Assembly: GCA_002633025.1 (NCBI GenBank)
Contig: NMRB01000964.1
Coordinates: forward strand, 63,048-127,047
Origin: Notospermus geniculatus
Lineage: Eukaryota > Nemertea > Pilidiophora > Heteronemertea > Lineidae
DNA length: 64,000 bases
Direction of reading: 5' to 3'
Shown here one piece after another: positions 12,207 to 23,277 of this stretch (position 1 is its first letter; each line of letters opens with the position of its first letter). The translations under genes were made by a program, and so were the position numbers. Below the pieces are notes generated by a model. It was given only the letters and a program-made list of their open reading frames with translations. It was not told the origin of the DNA and did not search any database.

Positions 12207-12722
12207 CAACCTCGTTCCCAGGGGTCGTTTACTTTCTGACAATAGGGAGGTTTCGAAATCAAATGATAAACGTAAACGTTAACGACAACGTTCTTTTTGT
12301 ACCGAAAATGCAATATAAAATCTGGTTAATGTGTACTATGAAAATAACGTTGTCGTTAACGTTTACGTTTATCGTTTGATTTCGAAACCTCCCTAATATG
12401 GCGCACGGTTCACCAACCCCTGGAATCAGCTTTGGTTTGAAGACCAGGATCTTTCGTCTAAGTATAGGTGGCAGCACGAGGCAAAATAATTAATCTGAAA
12501 TACTTACTCGTGCTTTTTAAATTCCTTTTACAAAAAAATCATTAAACCTGGATATAGGTACCTTTTGATTTGATCCAAAATATTTTGAAAATTTGTTTGG
12601 GTATATTCTTGGGTATATCTGACGGTTTCCCGTCAACCAGTCAAATGCGTTAAATCCAAAGCTGATTCCAGGGGTTAGTGAGCGTCCGTCAGAAAGCGAA
12701 CGACCCCTGGGGACGAGGTTGT
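12207..12722. mobile_element. CAACCTCGTCCCCAGG element, 9 bp TSD
   Basis: Outer arms (12207-12241 and 12689-12722) pair as inverted repeats. A second pair (12409-12434 with 12657-12684, around accccTGGAATCAGC) continues the arm past the nested MITE. The flanks carry a perfect 9-base direct repeat GCTAAATAT (12198-12206 and 12723-12731). A 9 bp duplication fits Mutator-like elements. A 153 bp TAGGGAGG MITE (12243-12395) is inserted in the left arm. Confidence 0.85.
12243..12395. mobile_element. Short TAGGGAGGTTTCG MITE, nested
   Basis: A nearly perfect hairpin of 153 bp with the same TAGGGAGGTTTCG ends as the 400 bp family but an unrelated interior (acgtaaacgttaacgac words). TA lies on both sides. 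It is inserted in the left arm of the CAACCTCG element, so it is the younger of the two. Confidence 0.9.
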
Positions 12723-12731
12723 GCTAAATAT

Positions 12732-13723
12732 ATCGTACGTTTCTCGAAGGAAACGCAACGACATTCCACTTGTACTAACTATGTAGGTGAGCAACGTGCA
12801 AAGTCGACCAATGACAAGCAACTTTTAAGGCGTATCCATTCATACATGTAAGTATGGCTTTAGTTTAGGATCAGTTTGTTAGGCAACACCCATTGCTATC
12901 AGTCAACGAAAGCATGGATTTGTCTTCCATCACAAGCTTTTTCGGCAGGTGCTTCACCTGAAATGCTCGACACGATCTCTTAAATTTGCAGGCATAAGTC
13001 ATCCAATTTACGTAAGGCATAAATATGCATTAGTAATGTTGTTCAGCAGTTCGGAAATTTGAGAATTAGAATCCATGCAAATATTCTTAAACATTAAAAC
13101 GGATAGAGCTGTGCAAGTATTCGACTCACTCCGATCCTTGCATTTACGAACCAGAAAAATCTGTCGATACAATTACTTGCGACAACACAATACTCCCTCA
13201 GAGCAGCAATGAATTTCAACAGACACAATCTCATCCCAATTACTTTCTTGTCTTCTTTTATAACTTAAGTGATGAAATTACGAAGCAGAATTCACGATTT
13301 ATTCAAGTAAGTATTTATAGTACTCAACGGATCTCTAAATTACACTTGCTCCACTGGGAAATGGTTTAGATTCACTATCCAAATAGACTGCAGCATGATA
13401 GCGCAATTTATTAGACTATAAGTTGTTAGAAGGCAGTGTGATTTACATGCAAATGTGCGAAGTTTCTCTCAGACGCACACATGCAAAAAAACTCGACATG
13501 GTGGTATATTTCTATAGCGAGTATGACGAACGTTCCTTGATCGAGGCCGATCACTTAAGATACATGTATTGTCAGAAGTTACATGGAGTGAGGCTAACGG
13601 CAAATTCATAAATCCATTTTAACTTCGTTCTGACCGAAACAAAAAACCGTTCACATTGCAAATTAAGATTTTTCAATACCATTACTAATGGCACTGCCAT
13701 TTTGATCAATCACAGTATCAGTA
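12732..13723. other. No gene seen
   Basis: Unique-looking sequence without a recognisable exon or repeat. Confidence 0.4.
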
Positions 13724-14110
13724 TCTATGTATTTGTATTTGTATTACATTTTTCCGTCAGGGCCGAAGACACTACTCTTGTTCCTCACTTGGACGGGTCT
13801 TTTACTTGCCCTTGCAAAGAAACAAGGTACAAGGCACCACGGCTAAAGCTACGTTTAGCTGACACGCGGAATGCGGATTGCGGAACGCGGAAGCGGACAA
13901 TGCAATGCATTTTCGTATACAACATATCGTACCGCCGGGGGTTCCGCATCCCTATACCGTATTCCGGATGTCTGGTAAACGCAGCTTTACTGTCCCATGC
14001 GACGGACGTGAAGAGCCGCGAATGAAATATCATATGGCCCGGGTTGGATTCGAACCCGGGACCTGCCGCTCGCTAGGCGGACGTGATAACCACTCAGCTA
14101 TCAGGGCTCC
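13724..14110 (-). mobile_element. tRNA-derived SINE, interrupted by MITE
   Basis: On the minus strand the element opens with a tRNA-like head: box A-like TGATAGCTGAGTGGTTATC, an anticodon-arm region reading TCCGCcTAGCGAGCGG, and box B GGTTCGAATCC. A body shared with 44995-45290 and 48206-48468 follows, with a tail of ATACAA units (13726-13748). A 146 bp MITE (13844-13989) splits the body. The head is near canonical but lies in a dispersed family, so it is a SINE promoter and not a tRNA gene. Confidence 0.88.
13844..13989. mobile_element. TA-flanked MITE inside SINE
   Basis: TIRs of about 30 bp (AAGCTACGTTTAGC left, AAGCTGCGTTTACC right) with TA duplications, rich in CGGAATGCGG words. Comparison with the uninterrupted SINE at 44995 shows the insertion point at a single site in the body. 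Confidence 0.88.
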
Positions 14111-14847
14111 TCAAGGATTTTTCAATCCGCGTCTACCCGAGTTTTTTACGACTCTGCCGAGAATTCTGGTACTATAAGGCAACCGGGTCTCCGAGCTAGC
14201 AAAAAAATCATGACGCCACAATTTTTCACGTTACCTCCAATAAATGCATATGTAATTTAATTATCAGCAAGCCGCAGTCTCGTCATCTTCTTTTTAATTG
14301 AATTATACCATGTCAGACCGATTAAAACCCTGATTACCTAGACATGACGCTCTAGTCGGCCATACTTCTACTAATCTTCGTCTTGTTACTAGTGAAATAA
14401 TTCGCCCGGGGAGATAAAACAATTAGAGACTGCGACCCCAATGGAATTCATCTGATGCTGGCTAATGACAATCTCTGGTGAAATATTACGCACTTTATTC
14501 GCATACCAAAGAGGAGGGTGACAATCTTGTGGACGCTGTTCATTATAAAGATCAGAAAGACAGCCAACCATTACAATATTTTCTTTACCAACACCCAAAG
14601 CTACGCGGAGATTTACGAGAATTGCTCTATTGACCAAAAACTAATCTTGGCTAAAAACAACACAATGGTCATTCCTTGGCCACGGGGCACATCAATCAGT
14701 TAAACGTGATTAAAGGGTACTACAGCATTTAAACGAATGATTTTTCTACCATGTATAACTGTACATTTTTATTAAAGTTCTATTCTTCAATAATCGGTCA
14801 GACTTCCTTAGTACAATCACTCCACCATACTAAGTACAATGTAACCC
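14111..14847. other. No gene seen
   Basis: Unique-looking sequence, no recognisable exon, RNA gene or repeat. Confidence 0.4.
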
Positions 14848-15294
14848 TAAAGGAATCAAACATAAAGGTTCAACTAACAAATTTAGCATTTTATAAATGT
14901 GGACAGTATCCTTTGAACCTCAACAGATTTGCATTCTGACTCTTCCATTTGATAGGCAAGACCTTCCTGCATGTTTAGTGCAAATTTTGTTGAATTCAGA
15001 CTTGATCTTTTGATACAAAAGGACTGCGCAGGGTCATCTGTGTACATTTGAATAGGCTAAGGTACATTTGTACATGGAACACCAATTGTGCTGAAAACAG
15101 CTCTGGTATCATTAGAAATGGAATTCAAGGCATCAAATTGACAGATTCATTTACCCCACTACCATAAAAAAGTTGAAGCTCCTGCCTATTACGTAAAACC
15201 GAAATTCAGGCAGTGAGAGACATCTGGTGGCAACATATGAAGTGTATCCCTCAGTAAGTTCATCGTTCGCAAATAAACCTTTATGTTTGATTCT
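14848..15294. mobile_element. TA-flanked MITE, AAAGGAATCAAAC family, copy 2
   Basis: It aligns along its length with 994-1477. The left TIR is intact; the right TIR ends decayed (ttcttc for ttcctt). At 15152 it has plain TA where copy 1 has TACATGTA. Confidence 0.85.
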
Positions 15295-15745
15295 TCACTA
15301 AAATGACTGAGGAATTTGTGTTTTTTAGGCAATGATTTCGTATTATTCCGCACACCTATGACCTCCCCAATAAAGGCTTCTAAGGCAAGTTCATTACCCG
15401 AGCACTGTGTGAGAAGAAAGCTCTGAATACAAATGGATAAATCAATCAATCTGACCTGTAGCTTTATTTGAACGTATAACTAAGCAAGGAAATTGTTTCA
15501 TCCAGACAAGTTAGATATTGGCAATTCCGAACAGTCGTTCTTTTGAAGCAGTGGGAAAAAAGTGAGAACACGAACACCTAGAACACTTAAGTGGAATTTG
15601 AACCTGGGGGAACTGGCGATGTCGTACAAGCAGCCAGGCAAGCTGACATCTGATGAGAACTGGCAGGCAATGGCTAAGACAACTTTTCCCATGCTTAATC
15701 ATGAGGTGAACGAGCAAGATAAAAAATCTGGTGGTGGGAAAACAG
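15295..15745. other. No recognised gene; one open frame
   Basis: A plus-strand frame of about 64 codons (15562-15750) has mixed, protein-like composition (words LGELAMSYKQPG, DENWQAMAK). It overlaps equally long minus-strand frames and shows no domain. It could be an exon remnant; I assign no function. Confidence 0.3.
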
Positions 15746-15891
15746 CTGGGGCCATATTCTTGAAGCCTTCGCAACTTTGCGTGCATGCTAATCTATTGTA
15801 TAAGGCAGTCAGTCAACAATAGGACATTTGCAGCCAAACAATAGACTTGCGTGCACGCAAAGTTGCGAAGGCTTCGTGAATATGGCCCCAG
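15746..15891. mobile_element. GGGGCCATATTC palindromic MITE
   Basis: The ends are CTGGGGCCATATTC and its reverse complement. The arms continue with (t/c)gaagccttcgcaa, then an internal cgtgcatgc/gcatgcacg-like pair. It is a member of the GGGCC..ATTCAT superfamily found throughout the window. Confidence 0.85.
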
Positions 15892-17689
15892 ATTAGGCAC
15901 CAAAACCATTTGTTGCTGACCAATATTGCACCAAATTTGATAGTTGCCAAAGATTGTGGACTGACACTACTATCATGTACCAACAATCCCGACAGTCGGA
16001 TCAATCACAGGTAGCCTACCAAAAATAAAAACATGACTGCTCGACTATTTTGGTAAAAAAGCATACTTGTATACAAGTTGGTGATTTACCAATCAGGTAG
16101 CTTTACCAACCATGGTGTCGGCGATTGAAAACCGGAAATTCAGGCACCAATTTTAAACTCCGGCCAGAAGGAATGTCATATATTCATTAAGTGTCCTAAA
16201 CAATGCACCGTGAAACCTGAAGCATCGTTATTCAATGACTCCGAGAAACCAATGCGATAAGCATGTCAAAATGTTTGAAATATCATTCCCCACGTATGTT
16301 TTCCCCTCAGCCATGGTGATTGCTCACATGGAAATGATACTAGTACCTCAGCCAGAAAGGAAGATTGCAGTGCCACACTCGAGAAATCGACGAACCACAA
16401 TTGCTTCTGTTACGAGAATCAATAACTGAGGACATCAGTGTGGTTCGCAGCGTTATCACCAGGCTCCGCTGACTGCACAGCAACAGGAAAGATGACGAGA
16501 AAGGACGGAGAAGCAGATCGATCAAAGGTGTGTTGCCAAAATCCGATGGCCGCTTTAGTTCCGTTTCCAGGCTGAAATAAAGCTTCCACCGCGGAGAAGA
16601 GCTTTGTATCTCATGGGAGAAAACGTTCCTTCGCCGATGGAGACGGTGACCTACCTGCTGAACAGATTTCTCCACGAGTAAGCTTTCTCCGCGGTGAAAG
16701 TAGGGTCTTATTTCCTGAAAGAAATGTTTATACGCAGAAAGGAACATGAAATGACTGGTGATCTCGCGAAAAATTAGGCAACTGGTTGGGACAGCCTCCC
16801 TAGGCCCTGAGCCACGACTGTGCTTGAGTTTCACATTTGGAGGAGTAGGCCTAGCACAATGGAACTCGAATGCAACAATCGTCCGCTACGGGCAAAGCTG
16901 CGATGTTTTTCATGGCCTTTCCTTGAACCTGAGCAAAATTACATGTAGTACACAATCATGTGCATGTACATGAAGATGTACGTATGTTGTAATCACTAAA
17001 CGAGCACTTTGACTTTCTTTGCCCAATGACATCAAACAGGTTTTGGGAATAAAGGTTAGTTTGGGTCTTTCTGCAGTTTACCTCCTCCAACCACTTCTCT
17101 CAAGCATAGTGGAGGTACCCTCCCACTATCACTGAAAGATTGAAGAAGATTCAGGCGGAGAAATCTTGATATAGGGTACAGGTGACATGTATGTACCGTA
17201 TCTCATGACTCAAGTTGAATTGAAATTCACCCAACGCTCATTGCTTTACGTGACAAACATGCATATTGATAACTGTACCTTCAGGTGAAATGAAAACTCG
17301 ATAAGCAGATTTAAAAAAAAAAGATGCATTGTTTAAACGTCTGACGTTTTTACAATCTCCGATAATAAAACATCTAATATTTCACCCGCAACAATCCACG
17401 ACAAAACGAACCAGACGACCGGACGAAAAAAATCTGTTTTGTCAATACATGTAGTGAATTCTATTGATTATACTTAGATGTATATTGGGAAAATGACAGG
17501 CATATACATGTACCGGTAATAAAACTTGTACATAGGCTACTGACAGTCCGGAACTGAAAGGAGAACGAAGGGAGGGGTTGCTATAACATTGTTACAGCAG
17601 AAAATATACTTAAAAGAAAAACGCTTCCTATACAAACCTGCTGATAACATGACACAAAGTGTCATTTTCTGCAGAATGCTTCCGGTTTG
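15892..17689. other. No gene seen; small inverted repeat
   Basis: About 1.8 kb without a recognisable gene. A short inverted repeat (about 16575-16592 with 16686-16703, core CCGCGGAGAA) lies inside it. A 164-codon minus-strand frame (16340-16834) covers it but has no domain, and its low-complexity serine/leucine run suggests chance. Confidence 0.4.
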
Positions 17690-17980
17690 TAGTCGGGTCA
17701 TCAATATATGAAAAAAAACTGCCGGACTGGAACGAATTGCAACAAAAGCTTTTTTGACGGTTTCTTGTAGGTTTGACATTGGACAACAAATATCGGCGAA
17801 AATATAACGGAAAAAATAACTTTTTAATGGAAACCTGGTGTGGTTGCTATGGCAACGTTTTTTCATCTTTCCCGTCGTGCGATTTTTGATATGTTGTTGT
17901 CCAATGTCAAAACTACAAAAAACCATCAAAAAACCTTTTGTTGCAATTTGTTCCAGGTTTTTCATATATTGACCCGACTA
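17690..17980. mobile_element. TAGTCGGGTCAATA MITE
   Basis: TIRs of about 100 bp start TAGTCGGGTCA, contain 'gcaacaaaag', and end with gacattggacaacaa. TA is on both sides. The 142-codon minus-strand frame over it is a by-product of the arms. Confidence 0.88.
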
Positions 17981-18122
17981 TTGGTTCACACCAAAACGGA
18001 AGTTAGTTGAGTAAAATTTGTTTCATCTCATACATGTATTTTCTGACAAAATTAACACCAATAGGCCAACGCCTTCTTTAGGTCGTGATATAATTCTTGA
18101 TGAAGTAATTCTTCTATAGTTG

Positions 18123-18455
18123 CCGGTGTAACGTTTTTCAGTGTGGCGTTTTGCAGTGTGCCGGTGACATTACAATAGATTGATGAAGCCACCCATACAC
18201 GTTCAATATTATTGCACAGTATGAGGACCAAAATGAGCAATATTATTGCCAATCTTTCTTCCACCCATCATGCCAGAAGCACATGGCTTTGCCCCTATTT
18301 TTGGCCCCATATTGTGCAATAATATTGATCGTGTATGGGTCGCTTCTGGCGCGACTTGAGCGACACTCAGAGAAACAGTGAGTCTGTTTTCCCAGTGTGT
18401 TCTAAGCAATGGGAGTCACACAGAAAAATGGCCGCACTGAAAAACATCACAACGG
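18123..18455. mobile_element. CGGTGTAACGTTTTTCAGTG MITE, copy 1
   Basis: The ends are CCGGTGTAACGTTTTTCAG and CTGAAAAACATCACAACGG. The interior words acagtgagtctgttt and cacagaaaaatggcc are shared with 43735-43917. It is interrupted by the ACCCATACACG element at 18191-18340, which the 43.7 kb copy lacks. Confidence 0.85.
18191..18340. mobile_element. ACCCATACACG MITE, nested
   Basis: The 150 bp element has TIRs starting ACCCATACACG(T/A)TCAATATT and a third internal CAATATTATTGC word. One-armed relatives occur at 26761-26842 and 38006-38087 in the large duplication. It is inserted in the CGGTGTAACG element. Confidence 0.88.
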
Positions 18456-19191
18456 TATGTCAAAGTCAAGACACTTATATGCGTGTCAATTGAAGACGAA
18501 ATTCGTTCTTTTTCAAACTTCCTGCCCCCGGCAATTTTTATTGATCTATAGAATTTAATCGAAAGGATGATGTTGAATATTTGAAGACCCTAAATCAATA
18601 GGATCAATAGAATTTATCTCTCGCAATATTTCAGGTCCTTAGGAAACAAGAGACAGTTCTAATCTTTACATGTATGACATCCTTGTAGGCCTAAGGATGG
18701 TGTAGGTCAACGCTTGTTCCTTTTCTGTCATAACTGCAGTTACCTCCCTAAATCTCACTGCGGACTCATCGACACAGCCATAACATTCCTATCATTAAGA
18801 GGACAATAATTTTGCAAATAAAACGAATGTGAGGCAAGCCAATGAATCAACAAACTATCCAGTAGATCACCTGCTTCGTTCAATGAGGTGGAGGGTTCCA
18901 GTGGAACCACCTGCCGCTAGCCATTATGCGCGGAGTTGCAGGTGGTGTCAAATTAGGGTTTCGTTAATCTGTTGACTGGTACCTCACGGCATCAGCCTCC
19001 CACACCACGACATCGATGTTTCTGACGATGTTCTACGACGCTTGAAATATTGAACACTGAGGATGTGGAAAAAATCTCTATAGAGAACACTGCGATAGCA
19101 GCGTACTCCTGTCAAAATACCCGTAAGCGTATAGATGGAATGGAAGGGTTCCAATAATGAGCCAGGACTTTGTCAATGTGCTGATATTAAA
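18456..19191. other. No gene seen
   Basis: Unique-looking sequence, no recognisable exon or repeat; one TAGGCCTA near 18692. Confidence 0.4.
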
Positions 19192-19307
19192 CAGGGCCCA
19201 TATTCCTAAAACCTTGCTAGGCTTAGTTACCTGGCCTCGTTTGTACAGGCCAATGTACACAAATAGCAACCAACTAAGCTAGCAAGGTTTTATGAATATG
19301 GGCCCTG
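19192..19307. mobile_element. CAGGGCCCATATTC palindromic MITE
   Basis: The ends are CAGGGCCCATATTC and its reverse complement; the arms continue as 'aaaaccttgctaggcttag'. It shares interior words (ggccaatgtacacaa) with 45844-45968 and 49157-49270. Confidence 0.88.
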
Positions 19308-20261
19308 GAGGTTTCAGAAATTGTCCTCGTGCATCAAGACCCTACCTTGGTTGGTTATTACATGGAAACAATAACTCACCTGCAAAGAGAGAAAAAAGGA
19401 AGAGTTAGACATCGCATAACGCATCCTCGAAATAAATTTAGGTCCTTCGTGGTTTTCTTCATTGCTTTATTACAGAGCAATAAGAACAGAATCTTCTTAT
19501 GTACAAAACCGCCGTCACCTAACCGTTGCGGATCCGTGAGCCAGCCGTAACTTAACCTTTCACTCCAGTCACTCCGCTAGAAGATGACACGAGTAACCTA
19601 CGGATCCCCATATCCGTAGCGAGCATTGTGAGTAGGCTTCCTGTTGTCAATTTCTCACCCCACCCCCTTGCCCGGATCGGATACTCGGCGTCAAGCCATC
19701 AACGTCTTTCCGCCAGCTCACCAACTATTGGCATTCATTGGCCGTCAGTAATCGCCGTGTAGGGACTTGTATCAATGCATTGAACCGTTCCTATCGACTA
19801 TCGATTTATGCCAATGGATGTCTAAAGCCAAAGCCTGCTTCTTCTCCATCGAGATTGCCATTAGGAGGGGCAATTTGAGATCTAGCGACGGATTAGGATT
19901 GTGGATAATGCCTGAGGTGCCGAGATAGCAATAAAGATGAGAACTATTTGAGCCTCTAATCGTTTTATGCAAAGGGAAAGTTTTTTGTGTTGGAATAAAT
20001 GGCGCAACTCAAAGTGAGTTGTCAGAAATATCATTTCCTGCTGTTTTTTGAACGAAGAATTGATTGAACGGCAGAGCATCAGCAATTCCAGTTTGATCTT
20101 TTTCAACTTAACAATTAAAGGCGTAAACTTCAATTGGTTTTGAACCAGGAATTATTGTAGCTCTTTCTCAAAATCTCCCATTAAAAACCTATATTATGCA
20201 TTGACAATTCCGTCAAGTTTTCTTGCTTTCATTACGTTATTTTGCATCAATCAATCCGAAG
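19308..20261. other. No gene seen
   Basis: Unique-looking sequence with no recognisable exon, RNA gene or repeat pair. Confidence 0.4.
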
Positions 20262-20650
20262 AAGTAAACTCCTGCCGCAGTGGCAAACCGCTACCAATTA
20301 CGTTACCCGCGCTCTGAAACTGCTTCAATTGGTGCCATCCTCAAAGCATCACTAATAGACGGCGTTAGCTGTCCGATTCGGGGAATCCTCACTTGGAATG
20401 TGCCGCGAGTATTACTATACAGTTATACATTTTGTACACGTATCTTAGCCAATCAGAAAGTGTGTTACGGCGGCGTCGGTTAAACCTATGATGATGGTTT
20501 CTGATTGGATCCGCCTCGTCAAACAGCGCCGTCTATTGATGATCCTTTACTTTTGGCGCCAACTATACCAGTGTTTAGTGGGTCTATACAAACATGTACC
20601 TATGTCCAACTACACACTCTGGGGAGGAGTGAACGAAGAAGCAGAGAAAG
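20262..20650. repeat. Diverged third copy of a segment in the large duplication
   Basis: Words such as aaaccgctacc, cgttacccgcgct, agacggcgtta, gattcggggaatcc and cagcgccgtctattgat occur in the same order at about 28083-28600 and 38535-39040. This copy lacks about 100 internal bases found there. The pair agacggcg/cgccgtct suggests an underlying transposon with inverted arms. Confidence 0.75.
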
Positions 20651-20817
20651 GCATACATGTAAGTAGGCCTACGCTACTTCGCATGAGACGATTTCTACTT
20701 TGCTGAAGTCAGTTTCGAACCCTCGAGGATCATATGCGGAAAGAGTAACTGCTTTCCCCAATTATAGATGCTAAACCTTTTGCCTTTCAAGGTACCGACA
20801 CGTGGTACCATAATATA

Positions 20818-21606
20818 TACACTGAAAAACTCTGCTTCATCAAAATGACGAACTTAGATTCGTTTTCCATTATCACCATAGTCTCGCGCAGCCAGCCGTT
20901 TCGTTCCGCAGTACTGCTACACAAACGTCTGGCCCAGAACGCCGTTATTCTTGTGATACAGTGCATTGTGGGTAATGCTGTAGCAGGTCACGTGACATAA
21001 GATGGCTGCTTCCATCGATGGATAAAATTTCACCTCACAACCTTCCAAAATGTCTGAATCTGGCAATGAATCGATCGGTGAAGTGGTCTGAGGCAACTTA
21101 CTGGACAGCATCAACCTATTGGAGTTGAATATCAGGCTGAAAACTAAGCAGGAATTGTGTATCCGTATGGTAGAAGACGTCGAGAAATCCCAACTGACAT
21201 TATGTGGTCGTCGCCATGATGATGTCACATGATCACTTCTCTTGCCCAATCAGCAGCCGGATTGTGATTTTCAAATGGGAGGAATCGACGGGTGAGAATG
21301 AATGACTAGCTCTGTCCCTGATTAGCCAATCAGCATCCAGACCAGGATCTTGGTCTGCTCGTAACAGAAAAAGCGACGTTATGACCCAGACGCTTGTTCG
21401 ATCCCCAGATTCGAAACAGCGGCTGGGTGACCGAGACTATTATCACCATAAACTGAGTATCTAAATTCGTCAAAATGACAAGTCCACGTTCGTCATTTTG
21501 ACGAACCCTTGTTTATGTTTATGTTCTAGACTTGTCATTTTGACGAATATAGTTTGGTGATCAATGAAAACGAACCTAAGTTCGTCATTTTGAGTTTTTC
21601 AGTGTA
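20818..21606. mobile_element. TACACTGAAAAACTC element with subterminal repeats
   Basis: TIRs of about 50 bp begin TACACTGAAAAACTC and run through AAAATGACGAACTTAG. At least five TTCGTCATTTTGACGAA-like sites cluster near the ends (about 20837, 21466, 21489, 21531, 21581), including one perfect palindrome. CACTG ends with subterminal repeats recall CACTA elements, but the flanking duplication reads TA. A 558 bp element is nested inside. Confidence 0.82.
20881..21438. mobile_element. GTCTCG element with 12 bp TSD, nested
   Basis: It is inserted in the TACACTG element. The 12-base direct repeat ATTATCACCATA flanks it (20869-20880 and 21439-21450). The termini GTCTCG...CGAGAC are imperfect inverted repeats (cagccagccg against cggctgggtg). 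A 9 to 12 bp duplication with TIRs suggests a Mutator-like origin. A 110-codon minus-strand frame inside has no domain. Confidence 0.8.
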
Positions 21607-22180
21607 GTTGATAGGAATGTAAAAGAATGTGAAGTCACGATGATCCACATACATGTACATGTTGCCGACACGAACTTGTTACATACATCTTCGCCTTCTT
21701 CAGCTCTTACTGATAATCATTATCGGTTATCACCTCGGAGGCGCAGTAAATTAGCCGATTAAGAGCTCGACGGATAGCCTGTTGGTTCCGATGGAACTGG
21801 TTGTCAGATATGATTGACTGGGGCATTGTCCTGTTTGCACGGCAGTCCTCCGGGAGTCAGCTCAGCTGTCAACTCACAACTTGAATGAGATTCGCGCAGG
21901 TCATTCTTTCATACGGGTCAAAGCTAGTCGATTAATCACATCATGCGTCTTTTTACTGTAATTTCAATTATATTTTTGCGCGTTGCCCGTTGTGCCTTGG
22001 ACACTTTGTCAATTTGTTTGCTTGTTATGAGATGCCGTATTCTCATTTTTGTTCGCGTCACATTTCTTCACCAATTGTCAGAAACTGGCATGCTTTGCAT
22101 GTCTTTGGCGTATTAAACTGTGTGTTACTGGCGTGCTAGAGACTGTTCTTCAAAATATTCGACACGAGCTTGGCTAAACG
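21607..22180. other. No gene seen
   Basis: Unique-looking sequence; I see no exon or repeat pair. Confidence 0.4.
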
Positions 22181-22544
22181 TAAACTCCCTACGCAGTTGT
22201 GAGCCGCGTCCCCTTCGGTTTACCCGCTCTCCACAACTGCTGCTTCGTAGAATTTGCTGCGTTTGGTCAGCAGATGGCGTCAAGGCCTGGCGCGAATTTT
22301 ATAGCCTATCAGCACGCTGCTTTCAGAAGTCTTTGCCCTGTTGGCAATGGATGTTCTTGTGTTACCATGGCTATTAGATCACACGATCCGCTCAGCCAAT
22401 GAAAAAGTGTCTCAGGCATCCTGGTCACGGGTGCTCGGCGCTCTCATTGGTCGACTCTCTCAGCGCCATCTGTTGATCAAAGGCGGCGAATTTTACGAAG
22501 TGAAGTAGTTGTGGAGAGCGGGTAAACCGACGTAGGGGGTTTTA
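22181..22544. mobile_element. TAAAMYCCCTACG element
   Basis: The left end TAAACTCCCTACG and right end TAAAACCCCCTACG (reversed) pair, and the arms continue with cggtttacccgctctccac and cagatggcg/cgccatctg. The left arm carries 22 extra bases. The CGCCATCTGTTGATC word recalls cgccgtctattgat of the 20262/28083 family. Confidence 0.8.
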
Positions 22545-23175
22545 GGCAACTCTCAACATCTCCCTGATGAGTCTTGCCTCCTCGTTCACAATCTATTTCT
22601 TTCTTTCCAGGAATAAAGTGCAGTACCATTGTCGTAGAAAGACTCCCAAGCTGACGGTTCAAAAGACGGGCGTAGGATGATCTCTCCGCTCATACGCAGT
22701 TTGGCTGCATGGTAAATCCTCTCCATATTGTCATCTACAAGTATAGGGCAACTCGGCGGAATGACGCCTCAGATGCAATTACGTCGAATTGAATGGTATT
22801 TTTGCCTCCATGCGCCGTGCTGGGAGTAAATCCACTCAGTATTTCATGAAATATCCAGCCTAATACAGTCGGTGACTAAACCTAAACCTTTGAATTCAAC
22901 CGACTAGACGGCACCAACACATCTGATATCAAGCTTCAGTTTTCTTACAATGGGAATGTTAATGCATTGGTCTCAATTGATAGCAGCCCCATTCATTTCA
23001 TTTCAAGATGACATAAGTAGACATTCATGAATGACAATGGTCGGATCAAGGATTAACATTCCGAAGGAGCGTCCGGGGAGTAATAAATTTCATTTCAGGG
23101 AAACATTCCTAATTCAATTTTTCGTTAAGAATTAAGGATGACCGTTGGTACATTAGGCGCTACGTTAAAGCCGTA
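22545..23175. other. No gene seen
   Basis: Unique-looking sequence up to the start of the large duplication. Confidence 0.4.
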
Positions 23176-23277
23176 TTAAGGAAATGAAACCGCAAGGTGG
23201 GTGCGACCAGAGGAAACTGTTCCAAAGTTCTTAGGGCCATGGACAACGGGCCAGGACAACGGAATCGACATCAATAC

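Noticed and set aside
13423-13611. 62-codon plus-strand frame as an exon
   Set aside because: No splice-site pair, motif or repeat conservation supports it.
14030-14110. tRNA gene on the minus strand
   Set aside because: The same head plus body occurs twice more with an ATACAA tail; it is the 5' part of a SINE.
16340-16834. 164-codon minus-strand open frame
   Set aside because: No domain, low-complexity Ser/Leu run, spans a small inverted repeat; likely chance.
17537-17965. 142-codon minus-strand open frame
   Set aside because: Mostly covers the arms of the TAGTCGGGTCA MITE; no protein motif.
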